The position numbers and the translations under genes were made by a program. Below the pieces are notes generated by a model. It saw only the letters and a program-made list of their open reading frames with translations. It did no database searches and had not been told where the DNA came from. A DNA stretch of 6,482 nucleotides from positions 1 to 6,482 of the forward strand of contig SLAK01000121.1 in NCBI GenBank assembly GCA_007126855.1. Direction: 5' to 3'. How positions within the stretch are numbered: position 1 is the first letter of the stretch; each line of letters begins with the position of its first letter. Below, in pieces: positions 1-4,752 of this stretch. The DNA is from Dehalococcoidia bacterium (GTDB lineage: Bacteria > Chloroflexota > Dehalococcoidia > Tepidiformales > Tepidiformaceae).

Positions 1-350
1 TTCGGGGAGACGACTTCGACCGCCAGCGTGGGCGGGCCTTCGACAAAGGAATCCGGGAAGCGACCTTCCTGGAGCCGCGATGCCACCGTGAAGCTTACGT
101 CCGGGGCGCGGACCAGGTCGGGATTGCGCTTGAGCAGATAGCCCACCTCGACGCCGATGTCGCCGAGTGCGTGGCGCTCGATGAAGGACAGCAGTTTCGC
201 AGAAAGCCGGCTGGCCTTCCTCCCGTGATCCCCGCCGGCAGGCGCCATAGTCACGACCTCCCCGTGGACGAGCTCCATCTTGCCACCCTCAGGTGGTTCG
301 GGGAGGCGCATGAATTCCTCAGCAGTCAGGAGCCTGGTCTGCGTTGTCAT
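1..350 (-). CDS. Uma2-family (DUF820) PD-(D/E)XK nuclease-fold protein, copy A, 3' end outside window
   Basis: Only the first 116 codons are present; the gene runs off base 1 and I translated it by hand from the ATG at 350. The family is named for restriction-endonuclease-like proteins common in Cyanobacteria, Chloroflexota and Deinococcota; its substrate and biological role are largely unknown. The N-terminus (TAEEF at 9-13, then LPEPPEGGKMELVHGE) and the core (APDVSF with D84, PTLAVEVVSP with E112) match the family, and E26, D84 and E112 are candidate metal or catalytic residues. The usual helix lysine would lie past the window edge. It lines up without gaps with the neighbouring copy B, 66 bases upstream, so the two are tandem paralogues. 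A TATGCT box lies 8 bases before the start and no Shine-Dalgarno is seen. Whether it is an active nuclease cannot be told here. Confidence 0.88.
   Translation of the reverse strand, partial: MTTQTRLLTAEEFMRLPEPPEGGKMELVHGEVVTMAPAGGDHGRKASRLSAKLLSFIERHALGDIGVEVGYLLKRNPDLVRAPDVSFTVASRLQEGRFPDSFVEGPPTLAVEVVSP
88..122. repeat. Direct repeat unit of the Uma2 tandem duplication (copy A side)
   Basis: These 35 bases recur identically at 718-752, exactly 630 bases away. They encode the conserved LLKR/PDLVRAPDVSF region of both Uma2 proteins. Further near-identical blocks at the same offset are 22-44 with 652-674 and 239-332 with 869-962. This is a paralogue footprint, not a mobile repeat. Confidence 0.9.
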
Positions 351-358
351 TGCTCATC

Positions 359-364
359 AGCATA
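359..364 (-). promoter_or_regulatory. TATGCT -10-like box before Uma2 copy A
   Basis: TATGCT lies 8 bases before the ATG at 350. The same box with similar flanks precedes copy B at the same distance from its second ATG, so it was duplicated with the gene or has been kept. No convincing -35 is visible. If used, transcription would start at or next to the ATG. Confidence 0.35.
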
Positions 365-416
365 GCATCGCTGCGACAACCTCAGGCGGACTGTTCCGCA
401 GCGACGAAGTCGGCGC

Positions 417-980
417 CTACGCGAACACGTCGTCGGCCAACAGCTCGAAGCCTTCGACGCTGAACCCGGCGTCGTCGCTGCCGAGCGTGTCGCCACTCCG
501 GTAGGTGTGCGCGTTGCCATCGGGGCGATGCACAGTGATGGTCCGCACCTTCGGGCGCACCACCCAGACCCGCTCTGCGCCGGCTGCCAGGTACTCCTCG
601 ACCTTGGTGGCCACGTCGTCGTCGTGGTCGTTCGGCGACACCACTTCCACGGCCAGCGTGGGCGGGCCTTCGACGTAGGTGTCCGGGAATCGGCCGTCCT
701 TGAGCCGCGACGCATGGGTGAAGCTTACGTCCGGGGCGCGGACCAGGTCGGGCTTTCGCTTCAACAGGTAGCCGACCTCAACGCCTGCTCTTCCAACCCC
801 GTGGTCTCGCGCGAACCGGCTCAGGTGGTCACGTATCTCACCGGCTACGTCGCCGTGTTCGCCCCCAACAGGCGCCATAGTCACGATCTCCCCGTGGACG
901 AGCTCCATCTTGCCACCCTCGGGTGGCTCGGGGAGGCATATGAATTCCTCGGCGGTCAGGAGCTTTGTCGGCGTTGCCAT
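417..980 (-). CDS. Uma2-family (DUF820) PD-(D/E)XK nuclease-fold protein, copy B, complete
   Basis: This 187-residue protein has the normal length for the family. An N-terminal TAEEF/LPEPPEGG segment is followed by MELVHGE (E26, E31), APDVSF (D84), PTLAVEVVSPND (E112) and a helix carrying K126 with the family pattern KVEEYLAAGAERVWVV. D84, E112 and K126 form the plausible PD-(D/E)XK catalytic set, with lysine in the helix after the core strand as is usual for Uma2. Two ATGs are possible, at 983 and 980. I prefer 980 because copy A begins at the matching position and the upstream TATGCT box is then 8 bases away in both genes. It lies 48 bases after dinB-like 2 on the same strand and could be co-transcribed. 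Similar genes often occur in multiple copies per genome. The biological role is unknown. Confidence 0.92.
   Translation of the reverse strand: MATPTKLLTAEEFICLPEPPEGGKMELVHGEIVTMAPVGGEHGDVAGEIRDHLSRFARDHGVGRAGVEVGYLLKRKPDLVRAPDVSFTHASRLKDGRFPDTYVEGPPTLAVEVVSPNDHDDDVATKVEEYLAAGAERVWVVRPKVRTITVHRPDGNAHTYRSGDTLGSDDAGFSVEGFELLADDVFA
718..752. repeat. Direct repeat unit of the Uma2 tandem duplication (copy B side)
   Basis: This is the partner of 88-122, with identical sequence and in the same reading frame of the paralogous gene. The constant 630-base offset shows that no insertions or deletions have accumulated between the two copies over the compared stretch. Confidence 0.9.
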
Positions 981-988
981 CATCGATC

Positions 989-994
989 AGCATA
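989..994 (-). promoter_or_regulatory. TATGCT -10-like box before Uma2 copy B
   Basis: TATGCT lies 8 bases before the ATG at 980 (5 before the ATG at 983). It matches the box before copy A. It suggests a promoter internal to the leftward cluster, so copy B need not depend on readthrough from the dinB-like genes. Confidence 0.35.
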
Positions 995-1031
995 CCATCG
1001 CAGCACTCGCAGGCAGCCTGGGCGTAGCGTG

Positions 1032-1490
1032 CTACCGTATTTCCAGAGCGCGCTTGATCTGCCAGCGGTGCTCCTCGTCGTGACCGTGCCAGTACCGGAT
1101 CCAGTCCGATACGGTGAACTCACCTCGCTGCGGGTGGATACCTCGTCGCTGCAGTGCCTCTTCGTCGAGCAGTTTCATCAGCGTGACGCTCGCCTTCCGC
1201 TGCAGCGCGAAGTCCTGCAGAAGCTGGCGCAGGCCGTCGCGGCTCGTGTCACGCTCGGCGAGCCACCGGTCAGGCGGGTACGGTGCGAAAACCGGTTTGT
1301 CCTCTGAGAGCATGCGTTCCAGCCGCAGCCGGAAAACCAGGGCCTCCTCGTCGCGGAGGTGCGCCAGGATGACGCGGGCGCTCCATTCGCCGTCCGCGGC
1401 CTGGTCGAGCTGCTCCTCGCTTGCCTGCGAAACGAGCGAGGCCAGCTCCGCCGGCAGCTCCGCCATTGCGCGCAGTTCGCCCTGCATCAT
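1032..1490 (-). CDS. DinB-like (DinB/YfiT superfamily) putative metal-binding protein 2
   Basis: This 152-residue protein probably folds as the four-helix bundle of the DinB/YfiT superfamily, whose members bind a divalent metal through three histidines and include thiol S-transferases. The pattern is visible: WSARVILAHLRDEE with H44, and WHGHDEEHRWQI with H137 and H141. Its paralogue has histidines at the same three positions. The ATG at 1490 overlaps the TGA of the upstream dinB-like gene (ATGA junction), and a GGAGG lies 4 bases before this start or 7 before the in-frame ATG at 1487, so it is probably translated by coupling. No catalytic partner or substrate can be read from the sequence. 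It lacks the C-terminal tail of paralogue 1. DinB-type identity is fairly sure from the motifs; the function is unknown. Confidence 0.86.
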   Translation of the reverse strand: MMQGELRAMAELPAELASLVSQASEEQLDQAADGEWSARVILAHLRDEEALVFRLRLERMLSEDKPVFAPYPPDRWLAERDTSRDGLRQLLQDFALQRKASVTLMKLLDEEALQRRGIHPQRGEFTVSDWIRYWHGHDEEHRWQIKRALEIR

Positions 1491-2002
1491 CGCTCCTCCG
1501 CCCGGGGGGCGTACGTAATGGCCCGCCGCTTGAGTACCGCGTCCATCGTGTCCCCGAGTGCCCGTTCAAGCTGGGTGATGTGTTCGCGGTCGTGTTCCAC
1601 CCAGTGCTCTACCCAGCTCTGCACAGTGATGGCGCCATTCACTTCGTGCCTCCCCTGCCGTCCCCAGTGGGCCTCATCCAGCCGCCGGAGGATGTTCAAG
1701 CTCGCCTGCCGCTGGAGGGTGAAGTCGCCGAGCAGGGTCTCCTTTTGGTCGCGGCCCGTGTTGCGGTTCGCTGCCCAGGCGTTCTCATCGAAGTCGGGCA
1801 GCAGCGGGTTGTCCTCAGTCAGCATCCGCACCAGGCGCATGCGCATGACCATCGCCTCATCGTCGCGCAGGTGCGCCATGATGACGCGCGCTGACCAGCC
1901 GCCTGCCCGCGCCTGGTCGAGCTCGCGATCGTCCCGCTCGGCGACCAGGTGCGCCACGATGGGCGGCGTCTCATGGAGGGCCTTCAGCAATTCCTGGCTC
2001 AC
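1487..2002 (-). CDS. DinB-like (DinB/YfiT superfamily) putative metal-binding protein 1
   Basis: This 171-residue paralogue of the adjacent dinB-like 2 has the superfamily's histidine pattern: WSARVIMAHLRDDE with H44, then EHWVEHDREHITQLERAL with H133, H137 and H141. H44, H137 and H141 are the likely metal ligands. It has about 20 extra residues at the C-terminus, rich in Arg and Ala, absent from paralogue 2. The start is GTG at 2002; an in-frame upstream alternative is not evident. A TACAAT box lies exactly 6 bases before the GTG, which predicts a leaderless mRNA and makes this the first gene of the leftward unit. The ATG at 2010 is out of frame and stops after three codons. Known relatives act on thiols or are DNA-damage induced, but no such role is shown here. 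Confidence 0.87.
   Translation of the reverse strand: MSQELLKALHETPPIVAHLVAERDDRELDQARAGGWSARVIMAHLRDDEAMVMRMRLVRMLTEDNPLLPDFDENAWAANRNTGRDQKETLLGDFTLQRQASLNILRRLDEAHWGRQGRHEVNGAITVQSWVEHWVEHDREHITQLERALGDTMDAVLKRRAITYAPRAEER
1495..1499 (-). promoter_or_regulatory. Shine-Dalgarno GGAGG for dinB-like 2
   Basis: GGAGG lies inside the last codons of dinB-like 1. Spacing is 4 bases to the ATG at 1490 and 7 to the ATG at 1487, so the second ATG has the better geometry. The start at 1490 gives residue numbering identical to the paralogue. The two differ by one residue. Confidence 0.65.
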
Positions 2003-2008
2003 TCAACC

Positions 2009-2014
2009 ATTGTA
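2009..2014 (-). promoter_or_regulatory. TACAAT -10 box of the leftward dinB/Uma2 unit
   Basis: TACAAT matches five of six positions of the bacterial -10 consensus and lies 6 bases before the GTG at 2002. Transcription would start at about the first base of the GTG. No clear -35 is seen at the usual distance. Confidence 0.6.
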
Positions 2015-2078
2015 GCCATCCCGGCGAGGCTTCCTCACCACCGCCTGTCCCGGCATGCTCCATTCTTCACCCTCCCGG

Positions 2079-2084
2079 TATCAT
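2079..2084 (+). promoter_or_regulatory. TATCAT -10 box of the alpha/beta hydrolase gene
   Basis: TATCAT lies 6 bases before the ATG at 2091, mirroring the divergent TACAAT box 65 bases away. It decides the start: the longer in-frame start at 2055 lies upstream of this box and would not be in the transcript. No recognisable -35 is present. Confidence 0.58.
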
Positions 2085-2090
2085 GCCCGC

Positions 2091-2981
2091 ATGACTGAAC
2101 CAACCGAATCTCGCATTCGCGTCAATGGGGTCGAGCTGGCCGTTTTCGACTGGCCCGGCGAAGGGCGCCCAATCTTTTTCGCGCACGCCACGGGCTTTCA
2201 CGCTCGCTGCTGGGACGAAGTCATCCGCCGCCTCCCCGGCCGCCGCAGGATCGCCGTCGACATGCGCGGGCACGGCCGCAGCGAAAAGCCGGACACCGAA
2301 TACCGCTGGCGCGATTTCGGCCACGATGTCGCAGCGCTCGGCCGCGAGCTTGGCCTGGAGAATGCCATCGCCGTCGGCCACTCCATGGGTGGCCACTCCA
2401 TCACGCTCGCTGCCGCGCTCGAGCCGGGTCTGTTCGCCGGCCTGGTGCTGGTCGACCCGGTGATCTTGCCCAAAGCCGCCTATAGCGCGTCGAAGCCAGA
2501 CGGCGAACACTTCGCTGCCCGCCGCCGCAACGAATGGGCGTCGCCGCAGGAAATGTTCGAACGCTTCCGCGACCGGCCGCCCTATAACTTCTGGGAAGAG
2601 CAAGTGCTCCGCGACTACTGCGAATACGGCCTGCTCCCGAATCCATCCGGCGATGGCTACATGCTCGCCTGCCCGCCCAAGATCGAGGCCGCCATCTATG
2701 GCATGAGCGCCGGCGGCGACATCTACGAGGAGATTGAATCGCTCGACATCCCGGTAAGGATCCTCCGGGCCCGCTCCCGCGACGAATCAGCGAAGATGGA
2801 CATGAGCAGCTCGCCGACGAACCCCAACCTCGCGTCGCACTTTCGCAACGTGGTCGACCAGCAGTTCGAGGATCTCACGCACTTCATTCCGATGCAGGCG
2901 CCACAACTCGTTGCCAGCGAAGTGCTCGCGCTTGATCGGCGCTGCACGGAAAGGCTAAGGCCTGATGTAAACCCCGGGTGA
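2091..2981 (+). CDS. Alpha/beta-fold hydrolase
   Basis: This 296-residue cytoplasmic serine-type hydrolase has no signal peptide. It has the standard order: HATGFHARCW (oxyanion loop region, 32-41), IAVDMRGHGRS (54-64), the nucleophile elbow GHSMGG with Ser98, LVLVDPV (118-124), a cap region at about 125-215, the late core strand IPVRILRA (220-227), and the catalytic His264 in LTHFIPMQAP. The acid is probably Asp231 just after IPVRILRA, though its context (SRDES) is not the most typical. The length suits carboxylesterase, epoxide hydrolase or C-C hydrolase relatives; Ser as nucleophile argues against haloalkane dehalogenases and epoxide hydrolases, which use Asp. I chose ATG 2091 over ATG 2055 because of the TATCAT box and because conserved sequence begins soon after. 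The substrate is unknown. The repeat protein follows 75 bases downstream. Confidence 0.92.
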   Translation: MTEPTESRIRVNGVELAVFDWPGEGRPIFFAHATGFHARCWDEVIRRLPGRRRIAVDMRGHGRSEKPDTEYRWRDFGHDVAALGRELGLENAIAVGHSMGGHSITLAAALEPGLFAGLVLVDPVILPKAAYSASKPDGEHFAARRRNEWASPQEMFERFRDRPPYNFWEEQVLRDYCEYGLLPNPSGDGYMLACPPKIEAAIYGMSAGGDIYEEIESLDIPVRILRARSRDESAKMDMSSSPTNPNLASHFRNVVDQQFEDLTHFIPMQAPQLVASEVLALDRRCTERLRPDVNPG

Positions 2982-2988
2982 AGGCCGC

Positions 2989-3015
2989 GGAACCGTGCTC
3001 CCGCCCCTGGCGTCT
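2989..3015 (+). promoter_or_regulatory. Possible ECF-sigma promoter before the repeat protein
   Basis: GGAAC (2989-2993), a 17-base spacer and CGTCT (3011-3015) match the general form of promoters read by extracytoplasmic-function sigma factors. The predicted transcript start near 3022 leaves a leader of about 35 bases containing a Shine-Dalgarno. The match is short and could be chance. Confidence 0.3.
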
Positions 3016-3040
3016 GGAACGGTGCATCCCAGGAGAAACA

Positions 3041-3045
3041 AGGAG
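3041..3045 (+). promoter_or_regulatory. Shine-Dalgarno AGGAG for the repeat protein
   Basis: AGGAG ends 11 bases before the ATG at 3057, a little far but usable; a second AGGAGA lies at 3031-3036. This gene is therefore leadered, unlike the genes with a -10 box against the start codon. Confidence 0.5.
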
Positions 3046-3056
3046 CACCTCCAGAC

Positions 3057-4142
3057 ATGTCCACATTCACTCGCAAGCGAAAGGTCCTCGTTGGCTCATT
3101 GCTTGCCGGCATCCTCGCCGCGGCAAGCGTCTTCGGCGCCGTCGTCGCTTTGAACAATGGCGATGACGGCGCCCGCGATCGCGACAACGGGATCGAACCC
3201 CCGCCCGCCTACAACGGCAACGACGAGCCCATTGGCCATGTGCCTGGCGTCCCGGCGCCGCCGGTAGCCGCATATTCCGGCTTCCATCAGGCACGGCTCG
3301 ACCTTGCTGAACGGCTCGGGATCGACCCCGCACGAATTGAACTCACGAGTATCCAGCACGCGGGCTTCGATGGCTGCCTGGGCATCGAAGTCGAAGGGCA
3401 AGCCTGCACGCAGCAGCTCATTTCCGCCACCGTTGCGCTCTTCCAGGCGGAAGGCGAAACCTACCGTTACCACATCGGCGGCGAGCAGATCATCGCCACT
3501 GACTTCGTCGACGGCGAAGTTACCGATGGCGTCCCGCTGGACGACGAACTCCGCCCCGACACGAACGCCTATCTCGCCGCCTATGCCCGCGGCGACCTGG
3601 CCATCCGCCTGGGAGTGGACGTTGAAGCCGTCACCGTCGAGATGGTTCAGCCGGTCACCTTCCCGAACCTGTGCCTTGGCTTCGAGGAGCACCCGGGACA
3701 GATGTGCGCCGAAGCCATCGCGGAAGGCGCCATCGTCGTCGCATCGCACGGTGGCGAGTCCTATCGCTACCACGTCAGCGAACATGGCATGGTCGGCGTA
3801 AGCTTTAAGGACGGTGAGGTGACGGTCGACATCGACGAATCCCTGGCCGGCCTGCACGACGACCTCCGAGGCGACCTTGCCGACCGCCTTGATGTCGAAG
3901 CGAGCGCTGTGTCCATCCTGTCCTTCCGCAATGTCCAGTGGCCCGACGGCTGCCTGGGCGTCTACGAAGCGGATGCCGCCTGCACGCAGGCCATCGTACC
4001 CGGCTTCCTGGCAGTGCTGGGCGTCGCCGGCGAAAACACCGGCTATGTCTACCACGGCGCCGACGAGCACTTCATCGCCGTCAGCTTCCTCGACCCGGAG
4101 GAAGTGGAGATCAGCCTGCCGATCGCGTACGACGTGGGGTAA
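3057..4142 (+). CDS. Membrane-anchored extracytoplasmic protein with three cysteine-paired repeats, function unknown
   Basis: This 361-residue protein starts with a basic stretch (RKRK, 6-9) and a hydrophobic helix at 10-32, which is a signal anchor or uncleaved signal; there is no lipobox. A Pro/Gly/Asp-rich linker (33-74) follows. The rest is three repeats at about 77-153, 174-253 and 267-347. Each has DLAxRLxV, then CLG followed by a second Cys 10-11 residues after the first (C107/C117, C206/C217, C299/C309), then YxYH (136-139, 236-239, 330-333) and a final strand ending in acidic or DG turns. All six cysteines of the protein are in these pairs, so three disulfides are likely outside the membrane. 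The chain is acidic. I recognise the CLG/YxYH pattern from uncharacterised secreted bacterial proteins but cannot name a family or function. Confidence 0.87.
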   Translation: MSTFTRKRKVLVGSLLAGILAAASVFGAVVALNNGDDGARDRDNGIEPPPAYNGNDEPIGHVPGVPAPPVAAYSGFHQARLDLAERLGIDPARIELTSIQHAGFDGCLGIEVEGQACTQQLISATVALFQAEGETYRYHIGGEQIIATDFVDGEVTDGVPLDDELRPDTNAYLAAYARGDLAIRLGVDVEAVTVEMVQPVTFPNLCLGFEEHPGQMCAEAIAEGAIVVASHGGESYRYHVSEHGMVGVSFKDGEVTVDIDESLAGLHDDLRGDLADRLDVEASAVSILSFRNVQWPDGCLGVYEADAACTQAIVPGFLAVLGVAGENTGYVYHGADEHFIAVSFLDPEEVEISLPIAYDVG

Positions 4143-4164
4143 GTCGCACGCTGCCCTGCTCGAC

Positions 4165-4192
4165 GAGGGGACAGTCCGAAGCCTGTCCCCTC
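4165..4192 (+). terminator. Hairpin, probable terminator after the repeat protein
   Basis: GAGGGGACAG (4165-4174) and CTGTCCCCTC (4183-4192) are a perfect 10-base inverted repeat with an 8-base loop, 22 bases after the stop codon. The T tract after it is poor (TCGCTTTC), so termination may be weak. It lies just before the hicA-like promoter and insulates that pair. Confidence 0.6.
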
Positions 4193-4219
4193 TCGCTTTC
4201 GGATGACATGCGGGTCGAG

Positions 4220-4225
4220 TAGCAT
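4220..4225 (+). promoter_or_regulatory. TAGCAT -10-like box before the HicA-like gene
   Basis: TAGCAT lies 7 bases before the GTG at 4233 (4 before the GTG at 4230). It fits the leaderless pattern of the window and argues against the upstream ATG at 4203 as the start. Confidence 0.4.
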
Positions 4226-4232
4226 CGCTGTG

Positions 4233-4466
4233 GTGAAGCGCTCCGAGTACCGTCGGCGCCTCGCGGCGAGAGTTCGCTCTGTTCGCTTCGAGGAACTGGA
4301 GCGCCTGCTAAACTTCTACGGGTGGACGCTGGACCGGTCGCGAGGAAGCCACTTTGTGTTCAGGCGCGGCGAGGATAAGCTGGTGGTCCCATTTCGGTGT
4401 CCCCACGTACTTCCGGTCTATGTTCGCCTGGCGCTGAAGCGCACAGAAGGTGAAGACGATGAGTGA
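4233..4466 (+). CDS. HicA/YcfA-like toxin (double-stranded RNA-binding-fold mRNA interferase)
   Basis: This 77-residue protein is counted from the GTG at 4233; the longest reading begins at ATG 4203, ten codons earlier. HicA toxins are small ribosome-independent mRNA interferases with a conserved GW followed by GSH. Here the pattern is FEELERLLNFYGW (19-31), RSRGSHFVFRR with the catalytic-type His40 (35-45), LVVPF (50-54) and a helix ending LALKR. The N-terminus carries about 17 basic residues before the usual start of the fold. The C-terminal part is slightly atypical (PFRCPHVLP instead of the common PxH pattern). It overlaps the HicB-like gene by 8 bases, in the normal toxin-then-antitoxin order, which supports the call. 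Activity is not proven. Start confidence is moderate. Confidence 0.8.
   Translation: MKRSEYRRRLAARVRSVRFEELERLLNFYGWTLDRSRGSHFVFRRGEDKLVVPFRCPHVLPVYVRLALKRTEGEDDE
4445..4450 (+). promoter_or_regulatory. Shine-Dalgarno AGAAGG for the HicB-like gene
   Basis: AGAAGG lies inside the end of the hicA-like gene, 8 bases before the ATG at 4459. This spacing supports ATG 4459 over the in-frame GTG at 4450, which overlaps the motif itself. Confidence 0.55.
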
Positions 4467-4713
4467 AACCCCTCTCTCACCCGCTGTCCAGGTCATCCTG
4501 AACCGGCCCTACCATCGCGTCATAAGCGGCGAGCCCGTGGACGGCTATATCGCCAGCGTCCTGGAGCTCGACGGCTGCGTGACGGCGGGTGCAACGCCGG
4601 AAGAGGCCCTTCGCAACCTCGATGAGGCGATGGCTGCCTGGATCGAATCCGCGCTCGCTCACGGCGACAAGATACCGGACCCACATGAGGGGCCGGTCCG
4701 CCTTAGCGCATAG
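4459..4713 (+). CDS. HicB-like antitoxin, short form without DNA-binding domain
   Basis: This 84-residue protein has the HicB/UPF0150 N-terminal domain: VDGYIASVLELDGCVTAGAT (27-46), then PEEALRNLDEAMAAWIESAL (47-66), then a short tail with IPDP (72-75). This partial RNase H-like fold normally binds and blocks HicA. Many HicB proteins continue with a ribbon-helix-helix or helix-turn-helix domain that represses the operon; here the protein ends after the core, so self-repression through DNA binding is not expected from this gene alone. It begins inside the hicA-like gene (8-base overlap) with its own Shine-Dalgarno, and it converges on the DAHP synthase gene 39 bases away. Solitary UPF0150 proteins exist, but the adjacent HicA-like gene makes a pair the better reading. 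Confidence 0.85.
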   Translation: MSETPLSPAVQVILNRPYHRVISGEPVDGYIASVLELDGCVTAGATPEEALRNLDEAMAAWIESALAHGDKIPDPHEGPVRLSA

Positions 4714-4752
4714 ACGTCAGGTCCGCTGGCGACGAACTCCTGAACCCCGCGC

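Noticed and set aside
1..980. Mobile element or CRISPR-like repeat suggested by the 35-base exact direct repeats
   Set aside because: The repeats are in frame within two paralogous genes at a constant 630-base offset, with no terminal inverted repeats, target duplications or regular short spacing.
507..1307. A 266-codon plus-strand open frame
   Set aside because: It lies antisense to Uma2 copy B and dinB-like 2, both of which carry clear family motifs. It has no recognisable domain and is a GC-rich shadow.
2055..2090. Longer start for the alpha/beta hydrolase at ATG 2055
   Set aside because: The extra 12 residues are low-quality sequence and the TATCAT box lies between the two ATGs, so the message probably begins at 2091.
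3096..4070. A 324-codon minus-strand open frame
   Set aside because: It is antisense to the three-repeat protein, whose repeated motifs, signal anchor and Shine-Dalgarno show the plus strand is coding.
4714..4752. Possible terminator between the convergent hicB-like and DAHP synthase genes
   Set aside because: Only a 5-base inverted repeat (TCAGG/CCTGA) with a long loop is visible and there is no T tract; too weak to call.
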